Shown here: piece after piece, positions 30,737 to 42,776 of the stretch
How the letters are laid out: the number at the start of each line of letters is the position of its first letter
Position numbering within the stretch: the stretch's first letter is position 1
NCBI GenBank assembly: GCA_027625915.1
Contig: JANTQA010000021.1
Span: 124,001 to 188,000, forward strand
Direction of reading: 5' to 3'
From: Anaeramoeba flamelloides
Taxonomy: Eukaryota > Metamonada > Anaeramoebidae
Length of the DNA stretch: 64,000 nt
The notes under the pieces: model-generated
Seen by the model: only the letters and a program-made list of their open reading frames with translations
The model's database searches: none
What the model was told of the DNA's origin: nothing
Made by a program: the position numbers and the translations under genes

Positions 30737-31843
30737 ATGTTTAATAAAAGGCTTGTTGACTTTAACTCAGACGAAATCCCACTCATTGTTAAAAGAACAA
30801 TAGAAAACCTTAAAAAAAGAGCACTTCAATCTGAAGGTCTTTTTCGTGTTCCTGGTAAATCTTTTCTTCTTTTTAACCATTTGTTTTTTTGTGGATTTCT
30901 CATTTGTTGCAAATACAAGTAGAGGAACAAACAAACAAACGAAAAAACAAAAAAATGTTTTTGTTTTGAGAAATCTTACAAAGTGCACTTGGTTTTCTTT
31001 TTCTTTTTCTTTTAATAGGAACTAAATCCCTCAATTTTTTTTTTTTTTTTTTTTTATAAAACTCTTTGTTTTTTTGTCTTTATATTTTTCTTCTTCGCCT
31101 TAAAACAAAAAATATAAAATCGGTACACTCATTAAATTTGTAATCTTGTTAATTCATAATTTATAATGAAAAAAGGCTCTGTCACTGAAATTAAAGAGCT
31201 AAAAAATAAATACAACAATGGTGAAGATCCCGATTTAGATAAATATGATCTTAATTCTGTGGCAAGTTTATTGAAAAGATTTTTGAGAGATCTCCCAGAG
31301 CCATTATGCACATTTGACTTATATGACATTTTTCTTGCATCTGCTGTCATTAATGTCCGTGAGAGTCGAAACATGATGTTAAAAAAGATCCTTGGGGAAA
31401 TGCCACTTATTCATAAGAATTTGTTAATGGAATTGTGCCTATTCTTAAAGGAAGTCGCCTCTTTTGAAAAACAGAACAAAATGGGACCAGACAATCTAGG
31501 TCTTGTATTTTCTCCAAATCTTTTAAGGTAATTGTTTGCCTATTCCTTATTCCTTTTTCCTTTTTCCTTTTTCCTTTTTCTTTTTTCTTTCTGTGTTTTT
31601 CCTTTTTCCTTTTTCCCTTTTCCCTTTTACGTTTTGTGACCCCTTTAAAAGTTCTTTTATGTTTATTACCTTTTTCTTTTTCAACTTGTTTCAAAAACCT
31701 TTATTATCACTAACTATATAAACTTTGATTTAAAAATGATTAGATCCGAAGATGAAAGCGTTTCAATTACAATCGAAGATGCACCAATTGCAAAAACCTT
31801 AATGAAAACATTCATTACAGATTACGATGATCTTTTCAATTAA
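30737..31843 (+). CDS. RhoGAP-domain protein (three exons, 189 aa)
   Basis: Exons 30737-30854, 31176-31527 and 31744-31843 give 570 nt in frame. Introns are 321 bp (GTAAAT...AAAAAG) and 216 bp (GTAATT...ATTAG). The protein is almost exactly one RhoGAP domain. EIPLIVKRTIENL leads into SEGLFRVPG with the arginine finger at R37. It continues with SVTEIKELKNKYNNG, then LLKRFLRDLPEPL (K73, R77), and MGPDNLGLVFSPNLLR with the conserved Asn at N154. RhoGAPs speed GTP hydrolysis by Rho/Rac/Cdc42 GTPases and so turn off actin signalling. All key residues are present, so it should be active. It lacks the usual targeting domains. The ATG at 30737 begins right at the domain edge, so an unseen upstream exon is possible. 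The codon for G40 is split across the first intron. Confidence 0.9.
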
Positions 31844-32149
31844 AATGGCTTTTTGTTTCCATTAATCTCTCTTCAAATCAAAATTTCGTTTTGGAATTGT
31901 TTTAGAGTTTTTTTATTGTGGAGAAAAAAACCTCTTCAAAACCTAAATAAATTTTGAATTTCATTTTTTATTTTATTTTTATTGGCTTCCAACCTTCTTT
32001 TATTCCGACCCCCCAAACCAATTTAAGAGAGAATAACCACTCCCCATACTTGGTAGAGTTTGAAAAATTGCCTTTCTTTCTTTTTTTTTCACAATTTACA
32101 AGATTAATAAATCAAATATTCAAACCTTGAAGATCAAGAAAAAAATTGA

Positions 32150-33310
32150 GGATAAAATTTGATAATTACACATTTTTTTTCAGGGAGTGTAAATTTTACC
32201 ATTTTTAAAATTTTAATTATGTGAACATTGCTAAATAAAAGTTTTTTTGAGTGTCTTGGGATATTGAAACTTTGGAATCAACGTCTCATTTGCTACAAAA
32301 TTTTTGAAAAGAATAACAGGAAATCAGAGCGGAATCTTTATATTCAATTTTTTAAACATTTTTTTTATTATTTTTTGATTTTTATTAATCTTTTTTTGGA
32401 TTTATTTGTGTGTTTGAAAGGATGTTTGAAATTAGTCAATAGGCAAATCAATGAAATAGACCCGAAAATCTGTGGATTTTATTTGAATCAAATATTTTCT
32501 TCATTAAAGCCAAACAAGGAACATCTCCCTTCCAAGTTGAACTTTTTAAAATCCTTAAATAGAAAAAAAAAATTCTACTATAAAAGCCCATTTTTAGGAC
32601 AATTTGTTTCTTTTTTAAATTGGTGAACCCAAAATAAGGTGTTTCCTTGAACCCACATATTATTAATTATTTTTTTACAATACATTTTTTTACAAATTTG
32701 CTTTCAAAATTCTAATTTCTAAATATTTTTACCAATGAAAACCAAAATAAAGAATACTATTTTAAATATTAAAAAAAGGGGATTGAATTCTGGGAATCAA
32801 AAAAAAAAGGTTACTGAAAGATTCAACCCAAAACTAAAGAAAAATTACGTTAAAAATTTCAAACAAGTTCAGAATTATTTTCAGTTAGTAATTTAATAGA
32901 AAATAAAAAAAAAAACAAATTAAACACGACATTCAATAAATATTTATTTATGAAGGGTAATTTCCAAAAATATCCTCTTTTACGAACCCAATCATGAATT
33001 AGATGGATTAAATGTAAATAGTAATTAATGAGAATTTTGGAAAATTCATTATAAATAACAAGTAATCTGTTTCTAAATAATTTTCAAAAAATAAACAGTA
33101 TAAAAATTTAAAATTAAAAAAAGAAGTTATTGTATCAAATATTACAGTTAAGATCAAGAAATAAATAATTTTTATTTATTTTTTCTTGATCAATTTTTTC
33201 ATTATTTTAATTTCAATTTTTTGTTATTGGTATGTAAATATTTTATACTAGGATATATTCCATTATAATATTAAAATAAAATATACATTTAATTGGTTAA
33301 AAAAAAATCA
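32150..33310 (+). repeat. Left arm of a 5-kb inverted repeat
   Basis: Aligns in inverted orientation with 35980-37150 over about 1.1 kb. Matching landmarks include TTTTACCATTTT, TTTTTTGAGTG..AT..GATATTGAAACTTT, AAATATTTTCTT, TAAAAGCC, TTTCCTTGAA, GGGATTGAATTCTGGGAATC, GAATTAGATG and TTTTTATTTATTTTTTCTTG. The divergence is clear, so the structure is old. A 132-codon frame (32228-32626, opening with TTG) lies in this arm, but the other arm does not keep it open. Confidence 0.75.
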
Positions 33311-35979
33311 TTTTAAAATTGTGTTTCTCAGAAACGGTGAAACTGAAAATTAGTAAAATATACAAACAGCCTTAAAATTTCATAAAAAATATAATTACAT
33401 TCTATTTTAATATTAATTATATCCCACTTTTTTTTTTTTTTTTTTTTTTTTTTTGAGATTTATCATTTTTTCTTACCTTCCTTTTTTTGTTCTCTACTAT
33501 TTGATTAATTAAACTTTATAATTTAAAATCATTTTTTTTTCATATATAAAACTGCCCAAGAAAAATCCAATAAATCGATATAGTTGTAAATAGACTAACA
33601 TTTTGTTAATGTAATTTTACTTTGGTTATTCCAGAAAAAAATATATATATAATTTTGACACAATTTCAAAAACTAATTTGATTTTTTTTTTATTTAATTA
33701 TTACAGTCAGTTCCACTTTTAAGTCACAAACATTCAACGAAATTTAAGGCACAATAAAAATCACAAATTAAAGCACAAAATTTGGATTTTTTTCGTTTAC
33801 AAATTATTTTACAAGAATCCAAAATTTTGTGCCTTAAATTGAGATTTTTATTGTGCTTTAAATTTGGTTGAAAGTTTGTGCCTTAAAAGTGGAACTGACT
33901 GTAATTTATTTTTATTCTCCTTCTACAATAATCAAAATTAATTAAGTGTGAAAATATTAATATGTTCTTCAAAAGTAAAATTGGTTATCTACCTAATTTA
34001 TAAATTATTTAAAAAAAGTATTGATTAAGAAAACCACTTGGTAGATAAAATGAGTGAATTGAATTTGTTAAATATAACTAGAAGTTAAAAACAAGAATTT
34101 TAACTAAATACGTATCCAGGTGCTGGCTTGAAAGGGTAAAATATCCACGAAATCGATATACTTAAAAATAAAAACGAAAACGGAATTAGTTAAGAAATAT
34201 AAATACCATCTACCCACCTTGATTTGTAAAACAATTGGGATTTGTTAATTAGTAATAAACCCCTGGTAACTCAATATTATCTCAATATAAATTTTATATT
34301 CAGATTCTTATTATTTTACCCATTTTATCCTATCCAATATTGAAATCTTATTTTGTATTTGTTGTGAAAAAAAAAATACCCCGTATTATAAATGTAATAT
34401 CAGCAATTGAAACTTGAATATTTACACAAACTTATAATTTTCTTTACGGGTTTGTTTGATTATGGCAAAAAAAAAGAAATGGAAAAAGAAATAAAGAAAT
34501 TTTTTTAATATAAGCAAATTTGATACTTTTCGAAAATATCTTTGTTGTTAAAAATAATGTTATTTAAATTAAACAACAAAGAAAATTGTAAATGTTAATT
34601 CCGATAAAAATACTCATTTTAAAAAAATAAATCTAAAGGTAACATCTCGGTTTTTGATTGTTTTAAATACTTACTGTATTGATAATTTGCATTTAATCAA
34701 AAAATTCTAATTTTATCTTGGTTTCTGGGTCTCTGAAATTGCTGTGAAACCTGTGAATCTATTTCTTAATATTTTTTGTAAACAAAAAAAAACACCCCCC
34801 CCCTCCAGGAATAATTGTTAAAATAGATTCCTCATTAAATAAATTAGATTGTAATTAAGGATATGATATATTATTACCAGATGATTCAAAGTGCTCAAAA
34901 AACCTATTATAAATATTATTGAATTATAAATCATTAGATTTTATATTAAAAGAGCACAATTAGAGATGTCATTTTGAGATTTTACAGCGGTTCCAAAGCT
35001 ACGATAAACTTTTGAATAAAACAAAATTGAATTTTCTAGACTTAGTTTCCATTTTTGGAAAATTCTGAAATAAGAATAGTAAAATCAATTGTGTTTTATT
35101 TAAAATTTTATGATAGTCTTGAAAAGACTGTAATTATTTTTTAAAATCCTTTTCGAAATATAAAAATAGAAACTCAAAATAATAGTATTCCAGGTATTGA
35201 AAAATTTATATTTAGAACTATCAAAAAGTAACTATTTTTTTAAAATTTTTAATCACAGGTTTTATTCAATAATTCTGAACATATAGAATCCACAATTAGG
35301 TAAATTTTGTCTCTATTTCTAGTTAATAGCAGAATTCTTAATATATTTACAAAAAGTGAAAATAATTTATCAAAATAACTTTTTAGTTAATTATTCAATT
35401 TTGTCCAAAAAAAAAAGAATTTTGTATCAACAAATCAATATTTGCCAATAAATTTAAGCTATATATTGTACTTCTTTGAAATGTGTATATTGATGGTTCA
35501 CCTGTTAAACTGTCTCTAAAAAGATATTTTTGTAAAATTCTAGATTTTTTTTCCGAATATACGGATTATTGTTCTTAAATTCGATCAAATACTAATAATA
35601 CTTTTATTAATTGAATTTTTAGAGACATTTAAAATATGGATAACAAATAAAATTTTCATTAAACCGTAGCAGAGTTTTATTTTGATCTTCTTCGGCATAG
35701 GTGTTTATCTCTTCTCAAAAAAATCAAGAAAATAACAGGATTGGCACCAAACTGTTTCAAAAAAGTGTGATAAAAAAGTTTTGGAAGGCGTTATCCAAAC
35801 CTCTCAGACCAATAAATTAGATATCTCAAAGGATTAATTTTCAAACCTTGATTCCTCAGTTTTTAAAACCACTAGGTTTCGAAAAATAATCATAAAACTT
35901 CAAGAGTTGTATTTTTCGTTAATTTTAAGGGGGTAAGTACATTTTTCATTTTTTGAGTGCAACCATTTAAGTGAAACTG
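33311..35979. other. Spacer between the arms of the 5-kb inverted repeat
   Basis: AT-rich, no gene recognised. Holds an F3 mini-element (33704-33901), a 9-base C run at 34795-34803 and a copy of the TTTCAAAAAAGTGTGA motif near 35755. Confidence 0.5.
33704..33901. mobile_element. Tc1/mariner-like mini-element (F3), 198 bp
   Basis: Perfect ends CAGTCAGTTCCACTTTTAAG on both sides in inverted orientation, with TA flanks (33702-33703 and 33902-33903). The arms extend through CACAAAC, ATTTAAGGCACAATAAAAAT and the element is close to one long palindrome. It is the best preserved of three copies. Confidence 0.92.
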
Positions 35980-37150
35980 AATTATTCAAATTATTTCTTA
36001 AGTCAAATAGATTGATATTTTCATAAATACTAGAGTGGGATATATTCTAGTAATAGATATTTTCATAACAACAAAAAAAAGTAAATCAAAAAGATGAAAA
36101 AATTGATCAAAAAAAATAAATAAAAATCATTTATCACTGGATCTTATCTATAACATTTTACACAATTACTTATTCTTTATTTGGTTTTATTTTTAATTCT
36201 TTATGAAAAAATTTTATTTGGAAAATTTTTAATAAACAAATTACTGTTTATTTCGAAAGAATTTCCAAAATGAATTTAAAAATTCCTTTTTTCATTTAAT
36301 TCATCTAATTCTAGTTTGAATTCTAAAAATAAGAGATTGTTTTAATTCTTCTTGAAGAATGAGGGCTTATTGGACAAATTCGTTTGATTTTATAATTATT
36401 TATTTTCCATAAAAATGAAAATCTAAAAAATTCTGAATCTGATTGAAATTTGTTATTGAATTTTTCAATTATTTTAGTTTGAATCTTTTGTAACTGTTTT
36501 TTGATTCCAAGAATTCAACCCCTTAATTTTAATTTTTGAAATGGTACTCTTTGTTTTGGCTTGGTTTGAGAAAAATATTTTAAAAAAGAATTTTGAAAGT
36601 AAATTTGTCACAAAAAGTTTTTTAAAATAATAATAAATAGTAATGGGGCGATAAATTCAAGGAAAAAAATAGTTTGTATTCAGGCAAACTGAGATGAAAA
36701 ATAAAACCAATCTTCAAAAATAGGCTTTTATTGATTTTTTTTTTTTTTATTCTTGATTTCAACATATTTATTTGGAATGGTGATCTTTGGTGTTTGGTCT
36801 TCTAAAAGAAAATATTTGTTTCAAATGCACACCCTCTCGGGTATATTTTGTTGGTTTATTCTTTGGTTAATTTCGATCATTGTTATAAACACATTTCTAG
36901 ATCCAAAACTTTAGCTAATAAAACCAAAAATTGAATCAAAAAAAATGTTCAAAAAATTGAAAAATTTAAGATTCAACTCTGAATTACTTTGATTCCATTC
37001 ACAAATAGGCTAGTGGTTGATGTTTTGATTTCAAAGTTTCAATATCTGATGGCACTCAAAAAATATTTTTTCAGTAATGTTAACACAATTAAAAATTTTC
37101 AAAATGGTAAAATGTACTTACTTCCTTAAAAACAGTTTTGATCACACTTT
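35980..37150 (-). repeat. Right arm of the 5-kb inverted repeat
   Basis: Reverse complement of the left arm from TTTTTATTTATTTTTTTTGA (inner end) out to the AAGTAAGTACATTTTACCAT side. The frame seen in the left arm is not open here, so neither arm is likely to encode protein. Confidence 0.75.
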
Positions 37151-37705
37151 TTTCAAACAGCTTTTAATTAACCCTTCCATCCAAAAAATCAGAAACAAGA
37201 AATTAGTTTGTTTAATTGCAATGTAGAATTGTTAAAGTTATAAGGAATTGATCAGTCATTTAAACAAGCTTTAGAAACTTTGTCACCTTAATAGGTTTTC
37301 TCCACTTAAAAAATTAATTTTTAAGATTTTTAAAAAATATTAATTGTGTTCAAATCATTACATGGTGGTCTGTCTCAAAAATAAAGTCCTTTCTAAATAA
37401 TTTTTTTTAGATCAAAAGTTGATCAAAAGCAAAAAAAGAAAAAAAAATCAAAAAAAAAAAACATTTCAACAATTTTATTTTGAAGACCAGTTACAAACAG
37501 TTTTCGAGTCTCAATATTTGACACATTAAAAGAAAAACTGCTTATTAAGAATGAAAAAATTGTTAAAAAAAAAAAAGAAGAAGAAGAAGGTGAAAAATTA
37601 AGTGCCAGTAGATATATTCAAATCAAAGAATAACTATATTCAAACATAAAATTAAAATAAACAAAATAATAAAAAATGCTACTCGTAATATTAACATGGT
37701 TCCCT

Positions 37706-38137
37706 TTATTTACAAGTACTGTCAAGGACCCTTCGTTCCCTTTCTTCGTTTTCCATATCATTTACTTTTTTAGTATTCTGTTTTCTTTCGTTTGTCAAAA
37801 TGATTTCGTCGAGTGTATTGTCGTGTAGTCTTCGCTGTTTTTCCTTTTCACTTAATTTTTTGGCCTTCTTGATGTTGTGCTTTCGTTCCTTATTACTTAC
37901 CAACTCATTCATGGCAAGAATGTTCATTCTTCTTTGTCTTTCCTTTTCCATCAAATTAACAGCCTTTTTTTTGTTTTTCTTTCTTTCTTTATCTTCTTCG
38001 ATTTGATTTAAGACATCATATTTGATTTGTTGAGTTTTTTCTCTTTCAAATAACTCGATCGATTTCCTGCGATTTTTTTCTCTTTCCTTTTTTTCAATTT
38101 TGGTATTTTGTTTGTCGCTGATTTTTTTTTGATTCAT
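37706..38137 (-). CDS. Small charged protein made of 33-residue repeats (143 aa)
   Basis: Single exon, ATG at 38137, stop at 37706. I do not recognise it. After a short N-terminus (MNQKKISDKQNTKIEKK) the protein is four consecutive repeats. They start EREKNRRKSIELF, ERKKNKKKAVNLM, ERKHNIKKAKKLS and ERKQNTKKVNDME; the first three are 33 residues and the last is cut at 27. Conserved positions are ER at the start, N at 5, KK at 7-8, and E.E.(Q/E)RR at 14-20. Thirty-three is three hendecads, so a long right-handed or straight coiled coil is plausible. The DNA of the repeats has diverged while the pattern is kept, which argues for selection. ACACTCACA directly precedes the ATG, as in the A34.5-like gene. 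Cellular role unknown. Confidence 0.7.
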   Translation of the reverse strand: MNQKKISDKQNTKIEKKEREKNRRKSIELFEREKTQQIKYDVLNQIEEDKERKKNKKKAVNLMEKERQRRMNILAMNELVSNKERKHNIKKAKKLSEKEKQRRLHDNTLDEIILTNERKQNTKKVNDMENEERERRVLDSTCK

Positions 38138-39423
38138 TGTGAGTGTTTTAAGTCGAGTAAGGATTTAAATGAAATAAATTCAAAAAAGAATAAATAAAAA
38201 TTAATAAAATAAATTTTTTGAAAAAACTTTTTAACAAAAATGAGTTTTATGATTTTCTTTTTTCTTTTTCAAGCTTTTTTTTATTAAAAAAAGGGAAACC
38301 AATCAAAATAACAAATAAGACAAAAGTGTTGAAAGGAAAACTTGAATTAACGGAGGGAAAAGATCTTTTTTTATTAGAATAAGAGTAGTTTAAAAGAAAT
38401 TATTATCTTTTTATTTTTGGTACTTAAGATTGGAAAATCAACCGACAACCAATTTTTCCTTGGCTTTGTTGTGTCTTTAACAGAATAGAAATTATTTTGA
38501 TAAAAATTGAAATTTTTATCTTTTATTTTCTTGAAAGTTAATGTCTAAAAGTGACTTATTAATTGATTTTTTTACCTTTTTGATCAAAATTTACCTGTTT
38601 CTAAAAAATCTGATCAATTTGATTCTTGGTGATATTTTTTAAAAATAATTTGAAAAATAAATTCAAGTCTTGATTATATCTTACAATATTGCGAAAAAGA
38701 ACTGTTAAAGACCAAAATTTAATTATTACCAAAATAATCTATTTTCTGTTTTCTGATAAATTATTGATCATTTTTTGAAATAATTATACAATAATTTTTT
38801 TTCCACAATCATGTGTTATAATTTGAGGGTAATTCCAGACACAATATCAAAATTTTGATTTGTTTGTCTGCCTTTGAAAGATATTTTCAACTTACAATTT
38901 AAAATAAAAGTTTTAATGTGTGGGAATAAGGAATACATTTTTTTTATTCATCAATTATAATGACTAATTATGTTGATATGAGTGATTTTTTTGAATTGGT
39001 ATTGTCTTTAATTGTTTGGTTCATTAAATTTTAATTTGGAAAAAATTTTGGCGAAACATCCATTTTCTAAAAACGTTTTGGAAAGAACCTTATTTATGTG
39101 TAGAACTGTTTGGTGAATCCCACTTGTCTTTTGAAGTTTAAATTTAAAATACATTGTTTTTGAAGGTAAATCATTTTAGTTTTCTAATGTCTCAAAAAAT
39201 TTTATCAGTAAAAAAGAACCAAAATTTATGGCAAGAATTAAAAATGGTACTTGTAGTGGCAAAAAATTCTTAATAATTTTGAAAAAAACGGCATTTTTGA
39301 GACAATATTAAAATTTGAATCATCATTACAAAAACTTCAAAGTTGAAAAGTGTCTTTTATAAATTTGTCTCCAAATGTAGATTAGTTGAGAAAAAATTCT
39401 ATTTTGTGGCAATATTGACAAAT
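38138..39423. other. Gene-free stretch
   Basis: AT-rich flank of the 33-residue-repeat gene. Nothing recognised. Confidence 0.45.
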
Positions 39424-39926
39424 TAACTTGATATTTTTTTAACAAATTAATTGTGAAAATATTGAGATAGATTGAAATTCGAATTGTTTTCAGAAAAAGA
39501 AAAACAAAACCCATCCATTTTTTACGTATTATACTTTTGATTATTGAGTTAATCTTTGAAATTGAAAAATTTCAAAAATAGTTAATCTTGGGGGTTCTTA
39601 ATAAGAATCATTAAATACTTGATTAAGATTATTTTGAGTTTCAATTTTTAGATTTGGAAAAGGAATTAATTGAAAATTTCCAAAATGGTTATTTGTAGCT
39701 GTTATTTTTGATCAAAAATTCAATTATTTATTGTAAAATAATATTTATAATAGATTTTGTAGTGTCATTTGACTCAAGTGTGCAATGACTATGTACTTTT
39801 TAATAGTAAGGTTTTTTTGGTTATAGCAGAAAGATTTTGACCTTAATCCCGAAAAGTGTGAAATATATGTGGAATTTTTTGGAACGGCCAGTAATTTCTT
39901 TTTTTTTTTTTTTTGCTATTACTTAA

Positions 39927-40438
39927 GGTTTACAATCCCTGAAACTGGAAAAAAGATTATATTGTATTTGATATTGTAAATTGTTATTTTGGTTCTTGGG
40001 TGATGGATCTTCAACTTAGTATTGGTTTTAATTGTGTTTAAAACATGAATTTGTTTTTTATTGAAATCCCGAATTTATGAGTTTAAGAGGACGAGTTAGG
40101 AAGAAAAGTTATCAAAAATGTGATCTATGGATTGTTGATTGAAATTTTTAATTAGGATTGGTTGTATTTGGGATTGTGGAAAAAACTTTTTAATTTACTT
40201 TTTAGTTATTTAACTAAATGAAAAATAATTTTATTTTTAAACATCTACCAATCTATTAATCTTACACTCTTAAGTTTGGATTTCGGAAAAAAAAAAAAAT
40301 AAATTGGCAAAAATTACCATTTTGAACAACTTTTAAAACTCATAAGACTTAAAATATCGATAAAATAAGTACCAAATTAATAAGTGACTATACCCTACAC
40401 AAGATAATCTTTTTTTCAAATTCTAGGGATCGTAAACC
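39927..40438. mobile_element. TTAA-flanked inverted-repeat element (F5), 512 bp
   Basis: Ends GGTTTACAATCCCTGAAA and, inverted, GGTTTACGATCCCTAGAA. Perfect TTAA on both sides (39923-39926 and 40439-40442). Sub-terminal AAAAAAGATTAT is shared by both ends. No coding frame. Confidence 0.88.
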
Positions 40439-40439
40439 T

Positions 40440-40930
40440 TAAAGGATTTGAATGGAAATTAGAAGAAAAATTTATTTTTTGGTAATTTTGATATTAGAAA
40501 TTATTTTTTTCACGTTTGTTCATATTTTGTTTCTCTGGTTTTGTAATGCATTTTCGATTTTTTTTTTATTGTAAGATCTATAATTACTTTGGTAAAAACT
40601 TGTAATTCAAGGTTATTGAAACAGTATCAATGATTATAAAAAAAATAAAAAATTGATTTATATTGGAATTTTAATTGGTTCTTCAATCTAAGTTTAACAT
40701 GGACTTGTTGTTTTTTTCAATGATGCTGTAAGATTTTTGAGTTTTTCAATTTTTATGAAAAATCATTGATTAATTATAATTATTTCACTTCATGAAATAT
40801 ATCAACTATTCCCAATTTAAATTATTCTTCATATTTTTTTGTCTGTTCTTCATAGGTAAATTATTTAAAAATACTTATCATTGAATACAAATTTTTGAAT
40901 CATTTAATAGAAATAAAGTCTGAGAGCTCT
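40440..40930 (+). repeat. Dispersed ~500-bp repeat (F6), copy 3
   Basis: Starts TTAAAGGATTTGAATGG directly at the F5 target site. It shares AAAACTTGTAATTCAAGG, ATCAACTATTCCCAATTT and the other F6 landmarks, and is nearly identical to copy 5 because both lie in the segmental duplication. Confidence 0.7.
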
Positions 40931-42776
40931 TAGTACAGAAAATGTTTAATTTATAACTTTATTTTAAAAACAAGAATTAAAAAAAAATAAAAATTAAAAA
41001 AAAATCATCTAGTAATCTTACTTCGACTTTTGAACAAATAAAATTTAAATTAAAAAATTATTTGTTGAATTAAATTGTAAAATTTTATTATGAAAAAAAT
41101 TTAATTTTATATATCTATTTTTTTTTTTTTTTTCAAAAAAACCAAATGTCTAATCAAATAATTAAATATTGATTTTGAAGTGTAATCAATCTCAAAAAGA
41201 ATGTTTATTTTTTTTTATATTCTATAAAATATCTATTTGAATGAATAAAGTATTTATGAAATAATTTTTTATAAAAAAAGGTAAAAAAAAAACCGGTTTG
41301 GATTGAAATGAAAGTAAATAAATTCCAGTAAAGAATGGTACGTTAATCCTTAAAACTTGGAATTTTCCAATATTGTTAACAAACTTTTCATAAACTAAAA
41401 TTTTTCAAAAAAAAAAATCATAAAAATATACATTTTAAAAATTATTAAATCTAAAAAAAATTTTTCAAATGTTTGAAAAGTTCTTTCCAGTCTATTTTAT
41501 TTTTTCGATATATAATTACAACTTTTCAAGTATAAAATCACTTTCAAAGATAATTTTGTAAAAAATTTGATCCTTTGAATCTTTTCTTATCAATTTTGTA
41601 TTGTAAATTTTTATTTTAAAGACAATTAAATAGTTTGTGTTGCTAATACATATATTGGTTTCCCTTTTAGAATAGGTTAATTTTTGTTTTTTTTAAACTC
41701 TGGATATTTTTTTCTTAATGGGGGGAAATCAAAATTTATGTTCATTATATTTTATAATTTAGACCTACTATTTGTTAACTTTTTTCATCAGTTATTTCTT
41801 TATTTGGATAATTAAAATTAATTATACAGTTCTTACAAATCATTAGTAAAAAAATAGACCTTTCACAATTTACGGGTTGAGTAATTATGGTAAATAATAT
41901 TTTACTCAAATCGATTAAAAAAATTGTAATTTTTATGAGTACAAAATTCCAATCAAAAAAATACCAACCTGTGATTTGTTTTCGATCTTTAAAAATCAAC
42001 AAATAAAAACCAAGCCATTTTTAGAAAAAAGTGACAAATAGAGATACTCACTTTCCAATTTGAATAATCGTGATAATTATAAAGATTAAAAACAACTCCG
42101 TTAGTTTTCAAGTTTCACACTTTGACTCTTTTTGAGATGTTAAATATTTTATTTTTCATTGTTTTGGTTTGTTTCATGAGTTATTGTATTCTCAAAAATA
42201 TTATAAAATTCTTTTTCTGTAAAATTTAGAGGGTTGCAAAATAACCACAGATTATATTAAATCAAAGTAAATTGATTATGTACTTTTTGAAAACAATTAT
42301 TTTTAAATTTAAGATTTTTAACACTTAGGAAATTTAAAAAAACCAAAAAAATATTTTTTTTTAGTCTAATTTAGATTTTTTCAAATTGAGAACCCTGTTC
42401 AAACTGATTTTTTTGTTAATTGAATTTTCTAGAAAATATACTCAGAATTTTTTTTTTGTTATTTAAATTGTGTAAATCAAAAAAGAAGAGAAAATTTACA
42501 ATACCCTTTTTTGGTCTTAATACATGTCCTGGGTACGGAACATATTCGACGTTAATGACAAGACCCTTAAATTGAATTCTTTACACAACTCTTTGGAAAT
42601 TTTTTTCAAATGAATTTTTAAATTATAAATGACAAAAAGTATCATCCTTTTCAATTTTTCTTTTTCAAATAAAGTTTTCATAAATCACAACTCACTTCCT
42701 TGAGAGTTGTAACTATCAAAGAAAAATCTGACAAAGGGGTGAAAATTATTTCCAATTTATATTTCAAATATCAACA

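Noticed and set aside
32228-32626. 132-codon plus-strand frame
   Set aside because: It opens with TTG, lies in the left arm of the 5-kb inverted repeat, and the other arm has stops in the matching frame. No recognisable protein content.
41775-42002. 75-codon minus-strand frame conserved in both segmental duplicates (also 62353-62544)
   Set aside because: The similarity is explained by DNA identity of the duplicates. The N-terminal frame is not kept in copy B and no splice signals support an exon.
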